A stretch of 64,000 nt of DNA from Rhodococcus sp. ABRD24 (GTDB lineage: Bacteria; Actinomycetota; Actinomycetes; Mycobacteriales; Mycobacteriaceae), in NCBI RefSeq assembly GCF_004328705.1, contig NZ_CP035319.1:5022001-5086000 (forward strand), given 5' to 3'. Under the pieces are notes generated by a model that was not told the DNA's origin, ran no database searches, and was given only the letters and a program-made list of their open reading frames with translations. Positions 21,943-30,641 of the stretch are shown one piece after another. How positions within the stretch are numbered: the stretch's first letter is position 1; each line of letters starts with the position of its first letter. The position numbers were made by a program, and so were the translations under genes.

Positions 21943-23106
21943 ATGGCTGCACTCATAGTTTTGGCCGTCATCGTCGTGTTGGTGGTGATCCTGGTCGCGA
22001 AGTCGGTGGCTCTGGTCCCGCAGGCCGAGGCGGCAGTGATCGAGCGGCTCGGCCGCTACGTGAAGACCGTGTCTGGGCAGTTGACGTTCCTGATTCCGTT
22101 CGTCGACCGGATAAGGGCCAAGGTCGATCTGCGCGAGCGTGTTGTGTCGTTCGCGCCGCAGCCGGTCATCACGCAGGACAACCTGACCCTGTCCATTGAC
22201 ACGGTCGTGTACTTCCAGGTGACCAATCCGCAGGCGGCGGTGTACGAGATCAGCAACTACATCGCCGCCGTCGAGCAGCTCACCATCACCACGCTGCGCA
22301 ACGTCGTGGGTGGTATGACGCTGGAGGAGACACTGACCTCGCGTGACTCGATCAACGGTCAGTTGCGCGGGGTGCTCGACGACGCGACCGGACGCTGGGG
22401 TCTACGGGTGGCCCGTGTCGAGCTCAAGAGCATCGACCCGCCGCCGTCGATCCAGGAGTCGATGGAGAAGCAGATGAAGGCCGACCGCGAGAAGCGGGCG
22501 ACGATTCTCACTGCGGAAGGACATCGCGAGTCGTCCATCAAGACTGCCGAGGGTGCCAAGCAGAGCCAGATCCTGTCTGCGGAGGGCGCCAAGCAGGCGG
22601 CGATTCTCGCGGCAGAGGGTGAACGGCAGTCTCGCATCCTGCGCGCGCAGGGTGAGCGGGCCGCGAAGTACCTGCAGGCGCAGGGCGAGGCCAAGTCCAT
22701 CGAGAAGGTGTTCGCGGCTATCAAGGCGGGCAAGCCGACTCCTGAGATGCTGGCGTACCAGTATCTGCAGACGCTGCCACAGATGGCGCAGGGCGATGCC
22801 AACAAGGTGTGGCTGGTGCCCAGCGACTTCGGTGACGCCCTCAAGGGCTTCGCGAAGACACTCGGCGCGCCCGGCGAGGACGGCGTCTTCCGGTACGAGC
22901 CCAGTGCCGAGGCCGAGGACCTGCCGCGTCCTGAGGACGACTCGGAGGAAGTGGCGGGCTGGTTCGAGACCAAGACCGACCCAGCTGTAGAACGCGCCGT
23001 GCGCGCGGCCGAGGCTGTGGCCCGGACCCCGGTCGAGTCCCTCGTCCCCGAGCATCTCCTCGGCGGCGCGGACGAGCCAGGCGAGCTGCCTCCGGCCAAG
23101 GAGTAG
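21943..23106 (+). CDS. SPFH/Band 7 (stomatin-like) protein
   Basis: 387 residues. A single N-terminal membrane helix (LIVLAVIVVLVVILVAKSV) precedes the SPFH domain: VPQAEAAVIERLGRY, VDLRERVVSFAPQPVITQDN and the late DPPPSIQESMEKQMKADREKRA segment that marks the stomatin/prohibitin boundary. A helical tail with tandem AEG repeats (SAEGAKQ, AAEGERQ) follows, consistent with oligomer formation, then an acidic C-terminus. Start is the ATG at 21943 with ggagggg upstream. Pairs with NfeD next door; Rv1488-like. Role is probably membrane organisation or quality control, not proven here. Confidence 0.93.
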   Translation: MAALIVLAVIVVLVVILVAKSVALVPQAEAAVIERLGRYVKTVSGQLTFLIPFVDRIRAKVDLRERVVSFAPQPVITQDNLTLSIDTVVYFQVTNPQAAVYEISNYIAAVEQLTITTLRNVVGGMTLEETLTSRDSINGQLRGVLDDATGRWGLRVARVELKSIDPPPSIQESMEKQMKADREKRATILTAEGHRESSIKTAEGAKQSQILSAEGAKQAAILAAEGERQSRILRAQGERAAKYLQAQGEAKSIEKVFAAIKAGKPTPEMLAYQYLQTLPQMAQGDANKVWLVPSDFGDALKGFAKTLGAPGEDGVFRYEPSAEAEDLPRPEDDSEEVAGWFETKTDPAVERAVRAAEAVARTPVESLVPEHLLGGADEPGELPPAKE

Positions 23107-23141
23107 GTCTGGGCAGTCGGGTACGTAGTTGTGGGCGTCGG

Positions 23142-23660
23142 TCAGGTCAGCAGCGCCCGGCCGATGCCCGCAGCCGCGACGGCCCACAGCACGCTCGTGA
23201 AGGTGCCGATGATGAACTGCTCGGATGCATGCGGTTCGCGCAGCTCCGGATAGCGCGCGAGCCCCTTCACCGCGAGCACGATCGCGATGCCCTCGGGCCA
23301 GCCGGCGAGGATCGACACGGCGACGGCGGTTCGCTCCAGCAGGCCGATCACCCGGCCTCCGCGGAGTGGGCCGTCGTCGGGTTCGGGGCCGGCATCGGGC
23401 TGACGGCGTGCGAAACGGAACGCCGCAAACACCATTGGTGCTCCGCCCGTCGCCGCGGCCGCCACGCTCAGGACATATGCGGCGGCGAGGGCGAACCCTT
23501 GGGCGGGTGGGGCGGCGGTCGCGGCCAGCGCGGAACCTGCCAGTGCGACGGCGGCCACGACCGGTGTGACCCGTGTGGCGACACTCGTGCGGCGCGCACG
23601 CCCCGCCGCGACTCCGACGAGTGCCGCGACCGCGATCAGTGCCAGACTCAGTACGGTCAT
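23142..23660 (-). CDS. Hypothetical membrane protein coupled to SatD-like gene
   Basis: 172 residues with about four hydrophobic helices (LSLALIAVAALVGVAAG; VTPVVAAVALAGSALAATA; ALAAAYVLSVAAAATGG; FTSVLWAVAAAGIGRALL) and a short arginine-rich loop (RFARRQPDAGPEPDD). No family name is offered. Its ATG overlaps the stop of the upstream SatD-like gene (ATGA), so it is made together with that protein. Conservation of a SatD/membrane pair in other Gram-positives suggests a two-component unit, but the activity is unknown. Confidence 0.75.
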   Translation of the reverse strand: MTVLSLALIAVAALVGVAAGRARRTSVATRVTPVVAAVALAGSALAATAAPPAQGFALAAAYVLSVAAAATGGAPMVFAAFRFARRQPDAGPEPDDGPLRGGRVIGLLERTAVAVSILAGWPEGIAIVLAVKGLARYPELREPHASEQFIIGTFTSVLWAVAAAGIGRALLT

Positions 23661-24238
23661 CGATCGGCCCTCCGGAGCAGTCTTTCGGTGAGTCGTCTCC
23701 CGGCCATCTCGGCTTGCCAGCCAGCCGCGGCCAGCCGTTGCGAGACGGCCTGCTTGCTGATTCCCAACTCGGACGCGGCCTCGGCTTGGGTGAGTCCTCG
23801 CGCCATGAGCGCCACCGCGGCATGTCCTTGGGCCGAGCGGCGCGACACCAGCATCGCGACCAGCATCAGGGCCGCGTCGGCGTCCAGTGACGCATCGTTG
23901 TCGGCCGCCTCGACGGCGACCGCCACGGGCATCTTCTTCGCGCGTTCGACCGCAGTTCGAGCGGCCTCGAACGCCGGCCCGCGCCCGGCGCGTGTTTGTT
24001 CGGGGAGCGGTTCCTCGACTGCTCCGACGCCGATCCCGACGCTCCAGTGTCCGCGTCTAACCAGATCGAGAGCAAGGTCGACGACCATCGCCGGATCGCG
24101 ATCCACGGCCTGTACCTCGTCGCCGGCGGTCCGTTCGAACGGTCGGAGCAGCGGCCGGTCCCCGAGGTCCGAGAGCAGGTCGCCCACTCGGTCCACGTCG
24201 CGGCGGCTGTGCCGCTGATCCACGGTCAGGACGTACAT
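23657..24238 (-). CDS. SatD-like protein with C-terminal helix-turn-helix
   Basis: 193 residues. The first 110 residues look like the SatD family: MYVLTVDQRHS, an L-x-P-F-x-R-T-x-GDE motif (LLRPFERTAGDEVQA) and a GIGVGAVEEPL...AFEAAR segment reminiscent of a nucleotide-cyclase-like fold. The C-terminal 60 residues hold a MarR/sigma-like helix-turn-helix (TQAEAASELGISKQAVSQRL). The combination suggests a regulator or a sensing module. It overlaps the next gene by ATGA. A palindrome at 24269-24288, thirty bases upstream of the start, may be its operator. Family assignment is moderate, role unknown. Confidence 0.72.
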   Translation of the reverse strand: MYVLTVDQRHSRRDVDRVGDLLSDLGDRPLLRPFERTAGDEVQAVDRDPAMVVDLALDLVRRGHWSVGIGVGAVEEPLPEQTRAGRGPAFEAARTAVERAKKMPVAVAVEAADNDASLDADAALMLVAMLVSRRSAQGHAAVALMARGLTQAEAASELGISKQAVSQRLAAAGWQAEMAGRRLTERLLRRADR

Positions 24239-24268
24239 GAGTGAAGGCTAGAGCCTGGACTCTCAATG

Positions 24269-24288
24269 ATCAAGGCTAAAAGCTTGAT
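24269..24288. promoter_or_regulatory. Possible operator upstream of SatD-like gene
   Basis: atcaag and cttgat form a six-bp perfect palindrome separated by eight bases, thirty bases before the SatD-like start. The segment is AT-rich for this genome. An operator for the gene's own helix-turn-helix domain is an inference. Confidence 0.35.
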
Positions 24289-24298
24289 TTGAGTGAAT

Positions 24299-25027
24299 CT
24301 ACCTTTCAGGCTTGGTGGGGGCGACCGCTGGAGTGCCCGAGACCGGAGTTCGGGCATCCAGGAGAAGACCCAGGACGCCGACGGCGATGCAGATCGCCGA
24401 GACCGTCAACAGTGCCGGATCGGCCTGGCCGGTGAGGGCGTCACCGAGGAGGACCACACCCACGGTGCCGGGCAGGATGCCGGCGACCGTGGCCAGTGTG
24501 TACGGGACGACCCGAATCGAGGAGACGCCGCAGCAGTAGTTGATCACCGAGAACGGAATCGGCGCGATCAACCGCAGTGAACCGACGGCCAGCCAGCCGC
24601 GGCGGGCCAGCCTCGTATCCACCGCCCGTACCGCCGGGTGCGTCAGATGCGCCGCAACCGCCTCCCGTCCGAGAGCGCGGACCAGCAGCAGCGCCAGTAC
24701 TGCGCTGATCGTCGTGGCGGCGACCGTCACCACCAGGCCGGTCGCCGCACCGAACAGAACTCCGGCGCTGATCGTGAACAGCGTCCGAGGTACCGGCGCC
24801 ACCGTCACCACGACGTGTACGAGGAAGAACACCAGTGGGAACGCCGGCCCGACCGCATCGGCCCAGGTACGAACCTGTTCGATTGACGGGAGCGGCATGA
24901 GTGCGGCAGCCACGAAGAGTGCCACCAGGAGTGCGAGGGACGCGATCAACCTGGGATCCCTCAGCCGCGCAACCACAGTCGACCACAGTACCCGTGCGTG
25001 GCAATCGCCGAGGGGCCATCGGCGCAC
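24299..25027 (-). CDS. TVP38/TMEM64 family membrane protein
   Basis: About 242 residues with five or six membrane helices (LIASLALLVALFVAAALM; AFPLVFFLVHVVVTV; GLVVTVAATTISAVLALLLV; YTLATVAGILPGTVGVVLL; SAICIAVGVLGLLLDA). The TVP38/DedA-like core has FTISAGVLFGAATG and the LRLIAPIPFSVINYCCG segment, typical of this family of membrane proteins of uncertain transport or lipid-scrambling function. It is Rv1491c-like and precedes mutA in divergent orientation. Start is uncertain: GTG at 25027 or the GTG at 24976; both place the first helix correctly. Confidence 0.88.
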   Translation of the reverse strand: MRRWPLGDCHARVLWSTVVARLRDPRLIASLALLVALFVAAALMPLPSIEQVRTWADAVGPAFPLVFFLVHVVVTVAPVPRTLFTISAGVLFGAATGLVVTVAATTISAVLALLLVRALGREAVAAHLTHPAVRAVDTRLARRGWLAVGSLRLIAPIPFSVINYCCGVSSIRVVPYTLATVAGILPGTVGVVLLGDALTGQADPALLTVSAICIAVGVLGLLLDARTPVSGTPAVAPTKPER

Positions 25028-25120
25028 CGTCGTCCAGCACGTTCACAACGCTCATGAACCGAGGCTGGCGACAGTGGGGTGGTCCTCACGTGAGCAGCCG
25101 GACCGCTGCGGATAACATCA

Positions 25121-25164
25121 CAGATCAGAGGACGACGATCGTCCTATTTTGTCCGACTGATCTG
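25121..25164. promoter_or_regulatory. Nested palindrome between TVP38 and mutA
   Basis: Outer arms cagatcag (25121-25128) and ctgatctg (25157-25164) enclose an inner stem aggacga/tcgtcct (25129-25145). It is in the divergent promoter region, 62 bases before the mutA start. It could be an operator for a dimeric repressor or a leader hairpin. The rest of the 198-base gap shows no gene and no cobalamin riboswitch box. Confidence 0.45.
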
Positions 25165-25225
25165 CCCGATTGGAAGACCGTTCTTCGATGAGCGATCGCA
25201 CACGAGAGTGAGAGGGAGCCGCCCC

Positions 25226-27169
25226 GTGTCACCAGCTTCAGAGGCCGAGGACGCCGTGCGTCGAGGCGTCACGGACGCCGTGCGTCGAGGCGTCACGGAC
25301 GCCGCGCACGCCTACTCGGAGTGGCAGCAGGCCGTGGCCGGCGTGCTCGCCAAATCGCGACGAGTGGACGCCTCCGAGCTGGGCCCGGAGCCGCAGAAGC
25401 TGCTCGAGACCACGACCTACGACGGTGTCACCATCTCGCCGCTGTACACAGGTCGGGACGAGCGCCCCGAACCGCCGCTGCCGGGAGTGTTCCCGTTCGT
25501 GCGCGGCGCCGATGCGAACCGCGACGTCAACTCCGGCTGGCTCGTCAATGCCCAGTTCGGTCAGGGCGCCGTCGACGCGTCCGCAGTCAATCGGACGATC
25601 CTGGATTCGCTCGAGAACGGTGTGAGCGCGCTCCAGCTGTCCGTGGGCGGCGAGAACCTGCCCACCGCCTCGCTGGCCGTCGCGTTGGAGGGCGTGCTGC
25701 TGGACCTCGCGCCGCTCACGCTCGACGCCGGCGCTGACGCGGAGACTGCCTCCGAGCAGATCCTCGCACTGCTGGACACACGTGCCGCCGCCGGTGACGG
25801 CGTCGCCGATCGCGCGCAGGTGCGTGTCGGTCTGGGAGTTGCGCCCCTCACCAGCGCATTCTCCGGTGCGGCTGATGTGGAGCTGGCGCAGGCCGTCGCG
25901 CTCGCCGAGACCGCGGCCGGACGCGAGGAGTCGATCCGCGCGATCACCGTCGACGGCACCGCGTTCCACAACGCCGGTGCCAGTGACGCCGAGGAACTGG
26001 GTGCGGCCGTTGCGGCCGGTGTCGAGTACCTGCGCGCGCTCACCAACGCGGGGCTGAGCATCTCGGTGGCCCTGGGCCAACTCGAGTTCCGATTGGCCGC
26101 CACCGATGACCAGTTCCAGACCATCGCCAAGTTCCGTGCCGGCCGTCAGGTGTGGGCCCGCGTCGCTCAGGTGTGCGGTGCTTCCGAGTTCGGTGGCGCC
26201 GTACAGCACGCGGTGACGTCCGCGGCAATGATGGCGCAGCGCGACCCGTGGGTGAACATGCTCCGGACCACGCTCGCGGCGTTCGGCGCCGGCGTCGGCG
26301 GTGCCGACTCGGTGACGGTGCTGCCGTTCGACGTCGCGCTCCCCGCGGGCGCCGCCGGAGTCTCGAAGTCGTTCTCGGCTCGTATCGCGCGCAACACTCA
26401 GCTGCTGCTGCTCGAGGAGTCACACCTGGGCCGCGTGCTCGATCCCGGTGCCGGCTCCTGGTACGTCGAGGACCTCACCGAGGAGATCGCAGCCAAGGCC
26501 TGGGAGTTCTTCCAGCAGATCGAGGCGGTCGGTGGCTACTCGGCGGCACTCGGCTCCGGTGTGATCGGCGATCGTATCGCAGCCACCAAGGCTGCCCGCG
26601 ATTCCGACATCGCACACCGCAGGACCACGGTCACCGGCGTCAACGAGTTCCCGAATCTCGCTGAAGCTCCGCTGCCGACCGAGGCGATCGAGTCGGGCGC
26701 CACGGTGGCTCGCTACGCCGCCGCGTTCGAGGCTTTGCGCGACCGTTCCGATGCGTTCCTTGCAGCGAACGGTGCACGCCCCCAGGTGTTCCTGGCGCCG
26801 CTCGGCCCGGTGGCCGAACACAACGGCCGGTCCACTTTCGCGGCCAACCTGCTCGCCTCCGGCGGTATCGAGGCGCTGAACCCGGGTCCGCTGGACGCCG
26901 GCAACGGCAGCATCGCGGCGGCTGTCAAGGAGTCCGGAGCTCGCATCGCGGTGCTGTGCGGCACCGACAAGCGTTATGCGGAGCAGGGCGCCGCCGCCGT
27001 GGCAGCCCTGCGGGAAGCCGGCATCGAGCAGGTGCTGCTCGCCGGTCCCGAGAAGATCTTCGCCGGAGTCGAGGGCGCCGAGCGTCCCGACGGATTCCTC
27101 ACCGCTCGCATCGACGCAGTCGCGGCACTGACCGCGCTGCTCGACGCAATCGACGGTGACAACGAGTGA
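25226..27169 (+). CDS. mutA: Methylmalonyl-CoA mutase small subunit
   Basis: The small, non-catalytic partner of the B12-dependent mutase that turns methylmalonyl-CoA into succinyl-CoA. 647 residues with the mutase TIM-barrel sequence ([17 protein letters not shown], then [18 protein letters not shown] and [21 protein letters not shown]) and a degenerate cobalamin-type domain at the C-terminus that lacks the DxHxxG ligand motif, as expected for MutA. GTG at 25226 is used, with gagaggg before it. Residues 9-24 contain a perfect 24-bp tandem duplication (DAVRRGVT twice). The stop overlaps mutB by GTGA. Confidence 0.95.
   Translation: MSPASEAEDAVRRGVTDAVRRGVTDAAHAYSEWQQAVAGVLAKSRRVDASELGPEPQKLLETTTYDGVTISPLYTGRDERPEPPLPGVFPFVRGADANRDVNSGWLVNAQFGQGAVDASAVNRTILDSLENGVSALQLSVGGENLPTASLAVALEGVLLDLAPLTLDAGADAETASEQILALLDTRAAAGDGVADRAQVRVGLGVAPLTSAFSGAADVELAQAVALAETAAGREESIRAITVDGTAFHNAGASDAEELGAAVAAGVEYLRALTNAGLSISVALGQLEFRLAATDDQFQTIAKFRAGRQVWARVAQVCGASEFGGAVQHAVTSAAMMAQRDPWVNMLRTTLAAFGAGVGGADSVTVLPFDVALPAGAAGVSKSFSARIARNTQLLLLEESHLGRVLDPGAGSWYVEDLTEEIAAKAWEFFQQIEAVGGYSAALGSGVIGDRIAATKAARDSDIAHRRTTVTGVNEFPNLAEAPLPTEAIESGATVARYAAAFEALRDRSDAFLAANGARPQVFLAPLGPVAEHNGRSTFAANLLASGGIEALNPGPLDAGNGSIAAAVKESGARIAVLCGTDKRYAEQGAAAVAALREAGIEQVLLAGPEKIFAGVEGAERPDGFLTARIDAVAALTALLDAIDGDNE
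25250..25297 (+). repeat. 24-bp perfect tandem duplication at the mutA 5' end
   Basis: The unit beginning gacgccgtgcgtcgaggcg occurs twice in a row (25250-25273, 25274-25297). It adds eight residues in frame near the N-terminus of MutA. Perfect identity points to a recent slip. Confidence 0.95.
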
Positions 27170-29433
27170 CTGGGAGCATCGAAGTGACAACGAACGAGGT
27201 GCAGCACGTCATCGGCAGTTTCGCTGATGTCGCGCTGACGGACCCACAGTTCCCGGAGTCGGCTGCCCCCACCTCCGAGCAGACCGATGCGCTCATCGAG
27301 AACCTCGCGACGGCGAACAACTACACCCCCGAGCAGGTGGTGTGGTCGACGCCCGAGGGCATCGATGTGCGTCCGGTGTACACCAAGGCCGACCGCGACG
27401 CGGTCGAGGCCGAGGGATACCCGCTCGGCAGCTACCCGGGTGCCGCGCCGTTCCTGCGTGGTCCGTACCCGACGATGTACGTCAACCAGCCGTGGACCAT
27501 CCGCCAGTACGCCGGGTTCTCCACTGCCGCAGAGTCGAACGCTTTCTACCGCCGCAACCTCGCGTCCGGTCAGAAGGGCCTGTCGGTCGCGTTCGACCTC
27601 GCCACCCACCGCGGCTACGACTCCGACCATCCACGCGTGGCCGGTGACGTCGGCATGGCCGGTGTCGCGATCGACTCGATCCTCGACATGCGTCAGCTGT
27701 TCGACGGCATCGACCTGTCACAGGTGTCGGTGTCGATGACCATGAACGGAGCCGTGCTGCCGATCCTGGCGCTGTACGTCGTTGCGGCAGAGGAGCAGGG
27801 CGTCACCCCCGAGCAGCTCGCCGGAACCATTCAGAATGACATTCTGAAGGAGTTCATGGTCCGCAACACCTACATCTATCCGCCCAAGCCGTCCATGCGG
27901 ATCATCTCGGACATCTTCGCGTACACGAGCGCGAAGATGCCGAAGTTCAACTCGATCTCCATCTCCGGTTACCACATCCAGGAGGCCGGCGCGACGGCAG
28001 ATCTGGAGCTGGCGTACACGCTCGCCGACGGCGTCGAGTACATCCGTGCGGGCCTCGATGCAGGCATGGAGATCGACAAGTTCGCGCCGCGTCTGTCGTT
28101 CTTCTGGGCTATCGGAATGAACTTCTTCATGGAGGTCGCCAAGCTGCGTGCCGGGCGTCTGCTGTGGGCCGAGCTGGTCGCCAAGTTCGATCCGAAGAGC
28201 GCCAAGTCGCTGTCGCTGCGTACCCATTCGCAGACGTCGGGCTGGTCGCTCACCGCGCAGGACGTGTTCAACAACGTCGGCCGCACGTGCATCGAGGCGA
28301 TGGCCGCAACACAGGGGCACACCCAGTCGCTGCACACCAACGCGCTCGACGAGGCGATCGCGCTGCCGACCGACTTCTCGGCCCGCATCGCGCGTAACAC
28401 CCAGCTACTGATCCAGCAGGAGTCGAACACGGTCCGTCCGATCGACCCGTGGGGTGGTTCTCACTACGTCGAGTGGCTGACCAACGAGCTCGCGAATCGG
28501 GCTCGCGCCCACATCGCCGAGGTCGAGGAGGCCGGCGGCATGGCGCAGGCCATCGGTGAGGGCATTCCGAAGCTCCGGATCGAGGAGGCTGCGGCTCGCA
28601 CCCAGGCCCGGATCGACTCCGGCCGTCAGCCGCTGATCGGCGTCAACAAGTACGTGCCGGACGAGCCGGACAGCATCGAGGTGCTCAAGGTCGACAACAC
28701 CAAGGTGCGCGCCGAGCAGCTCGCGAAGCTCGAGAAGCTGCGCGCCGAGCGCGACGAGGCCGCGACGCAGGCCGCGCTCGCCGAGCTCACCCGGGCCGCG
28801 GCGTCGACCGAGGGCGGCATGGAGAACAACCTGCTGGCCCTCGCGATCAATGCGGCTCGTGCCATGGCGACGGGTGGGGAGATTTCCGACGCTCTGGAGA
28901 AGGTGTACGGACGCCACCAGGCCGAGATCCGGACCATCAGTGGGGTCTACCGGGACGAGGCCGGAAAGGTCAGCAACATCACCAAGGCAACCGAGCTCGT
29001 CGAGAAGTTTGCGGAGGACGAGGGACGTCGTCCCCGCATCCTCGTCGCGAAGATGGGTCAGGACGGACACGACCGTGGACAGAAGGTGATCGCCACCGCC
29101 TTCGCCGACCTCGGATTCGACGTCGATGTGGGCCCGCTGTTCCAGACCCCCGAAGAGGTCGCCAACCAGGCGGCCGACAACGACGTCCACGTGGTCGGCG
29201 TGTCGTCGTTGGCTGCGGGTCACCTCACTCTGGTGCCCGCACTTCGGGAGGCATTGGCTGCGGCCGGTCGCCCGGACATCATGATCGTCGTCGGTGGAGT
29301 CATCCCGCCGGGTGACTTCGACGAGTTGTATGCGGCCGGCGCCGCGGCGATCTTCCCGCCCGGCACCGTGATTGCGGACGCGGCTTCCGGGTTGCTCGAG
29401 AAGCTGGCCACCCAGCTGGGTCACGACCTGTAG
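27166..29433 (+). CDS. mutB: Methylmalonyl-CoA mutase large subunit
   Basis: The catalytic alpha subunit (755 residues). The TIM-barrel part has [35 protein letters not shown] and [16 protein letters not shown]. The C-terminal 130 residues are the cobalamin-binding domain, with the cobalt-ligand motif DGHDRG near residue 633 and the GVSSLAAGH segment that follows in this family. GTG start overlaps the mutA stop. meaB follows two bases after the stop, so mutA-mutB-meaB form one unit that drives propionate and odd-chain/branched substrate use into the TCA cycle. Confidence 0.97.
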   Translation: MTGSIEVTTNEVQHVIGSFADVALTDPQFPESAAPTSEQTDALIENLATANNYTPEQVVWSTPEGIDVRPVYTKADRDAVEAEGYPLGSYPGAAPFLRGPYPTMYVNQPWTIRQYAGFSTAAESNAFYRRNLASGQKGLSVAFDLATHRGYDSDHPRVAGDVGMAGVAIDSILDMRQLFDGIDLSQVSVSMTMNGAVLPILALYVVAAEEQGVTPEQLAGTIQNDILKEFMVRNTYIYPPKPSMRIISDIFAYTSAKMPKFNSISISGYHIQEAGATADLELAYTLADGVEYIRAGLDAGMEIDKFAPRLSFFWAIGMNFFMEVAKLRAGRLLWAELVAKFDPKSAKSLSLRTHSQTSGWSLTAQDVFNNVGRTCIEAMAATQGHTQSLHTNALDEAIALPTDFSARIARNTQLLIQQESNTVRPIDPWGGSHYVEWLTNELANRARAHIAEVEEAGGMAQAIGEGIPKLRIEEAAARTQARIDSGRQPLIGVNKYVPDEPDSIEVLKVDNTKVRAEQLAKLEKLRAERDEAATQAALAELTRAAASTEGGMENNLLALAINAARAMATGGEISDALEKVYGRHQAEIRTISGVYRDEAGKVSNITKATELVEKFAEDEGRRPRILVAKMGQDGHDRGQKVIATAFADLGFDVDVGPLFQTPEEVANQAADNDVHVVGVSSLAAGHLTLVPALREALAAAGRPDIMIVVGGVIPPGDFDELYAAGAAAIFPPGTVIADAASGLLEKLATQLGHDL

Positions 29434-29435
29434 CA

Positions 29436-30425
29436 ATGGGTAGACCTCCTGTCGACATCGATGCTCTGGCCCAGGCGGTACGCGAGAACAAGCGTGCCGG
29501 CCTGGCCCAGGCCATCACTCTGGTCGAGTCCACGCGCACTGATCATCGGGAGCAGGCGCAGCAGTTGCTGCTGAAGCTGCTCCCCGAGGCCGGGGGAGCG
29601 CTGCGGGTCGGCATCACCGGTGTCCCCGGAGTCGGCAAGTCGACGTTCATCGATTCGCTCGGCATGTACCTGATCGGCAAGGGACATCGGGTCGCCGTGC
29701 TCGCGGTGGACCCGTCGTCCACCCGGACGGGCGGTTCGATCCTCGGCGACAAGACGCGCATGGCGCGGCTGTCGGTGGAGAGGAACGCGTACATCCGGCC
29801 GTCGCCGACGTCGGGGACGCTCGGGGGCGTGGCCAAGGCCACCCGCGAGACGATCGTGCTGCTCGAGGCGGCCGGATTCGACGTGATCCTGGTCGAGACG
29901 GTCGGCGTCGGGCAGTCCGAGGTGACGGTCGCGAACATGGTCGACTGCTTCACGTTCCTGACGTTGGCGCGCACCGGAGATCAGTTGCAGGGCATCAAGA
30001 AGGGTGTTCTGGAGCTCGCCGACCTTGTCGCGGTCAACAAGGCTGATGGTAAGCACGAGCGTGAGGCGAAGGGCGCAGCGCGCGAACTTGCCGGTGCGCT
30101 GCGGCTGATCTATCCGCACGACGCAATCTGGAAGCCGCCGGTGCTCACGATGAGTGGGCTCGAGGGCATCGGACTGGACGAGTTCTGGGACACGGTGCTC
30201 AAGCATCGGGACACGCTCACCGCGGCAGGCCAGTTCGAGGAGAAGCGTCGTCAGCAGCAGGTCGACTGGACGTGGACGATGGTGCACGACCAATTGCTGC
30301 GTCGGCTCGACGCCAACCCGCGGGTCAAGGAGATCCGGGGTGACGTCGAGAGGCAGGTGCGTGACGGTTCGCTGACCGCGGCCTTGGCTGCGCACCGGAT
30401 CCTCGACGCTTTCGACGGCTCCTAG
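29436..30425 (+). CDS. meaB: MeaB-type GTPase chaperone of methylmalonyl-CoA mutase
   Basis: A G3E-family GTPase (329 residues) that loads or protects the cobalamin cofactor of MutAB. Motifs: P-loop GVPGVGKSTFID, the switch segment DPSSTRTGGSILGDKTRM with its TGGSILG hallmark, ETVGVGQSE (G3 region), and NKAD for guanine specificity. Rv1496 is the mycobacterial ortholog. The start ATG lies two bases after the mutB stop. Three 17-bp direct repeats and a strong hairpin follow the stop. Confidence 0.96.
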   Translation: MGRPPVDIDALAQAVRENKRAGLAQAITLVESTRTDHREQAQQLLLKLLPEAGGALRVGITGVPGVGKSTFIDSLGMYLIGKGHRVAVLAVDPSSTRTGGSILGDKTRMARLSVERNAYIRPSPTSGTLGGVAKATRETIVLLEAAGFDVILVETVGVGQSEVTVANMVDCFTFLTLARTGDQLQGIKKGVLELADLVAVNKADGKHEREAKGAARELAGALRLIYPHDAIWKPPVLTMSGLEGIGLDEFWDTVLKHRDTLTAAGQFEEKRRQQQVDWTWTMVHDQLLRRLDANPRVKEIRGDVERQVRDGSLTAALAAHRILDAFDGS

Positions 30426-30476
30426 CACAACGGGACACAGGGCATAACGGGGCACAGGGCACAACGCGATACAGGG
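30426..30476 (+). repeat. Three 17-bp direct repeats after meaB
   Basis: The units cacaacgggacacaggg, cataacggggcacaggg and cacaacgcgatacaggg follow head to tail from the base after the meaB stop. The third one runs into the left arm of the terminator hairpin at 30471. Confidence 0.9.
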
Positions 30477-30509
30477 TCCCGTACCACTTCGGTTGGTGCG
30501 GGACCCTGT
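30471..30509. terminator. Terminator hairpin after meaB
   Basis: Arms acagggtcccgtacca and tggtgcgggaccctgt pair over 16 bp with one mismatch around a seven-base loop. It ends the mutA-mutB-meaB operon and faces the LuxR gene stop at 30642, so it may act in both directions. The rest of the gap to 30641 shows no gene. Confidence 0.85.
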
Positions 30510-30641
30510 TCGCGTAGTTACAGGTCGGTAGGCCCGTGGGCGGCACCGAGTTCGGTTATGGCCGGTATGGCGAGGTGGATGTGTTGGTCCTGGTCACGCA
30601 CGAACCCGACCGTCCGTGCGGCTGGTCGAGAGGCTTGCAAT

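Noticed and set aside
25028..25225. Cobalamin riboswitch before mutA
   Set aside because: No B12-box GCCACTG-like segment; only a palindrome is present.
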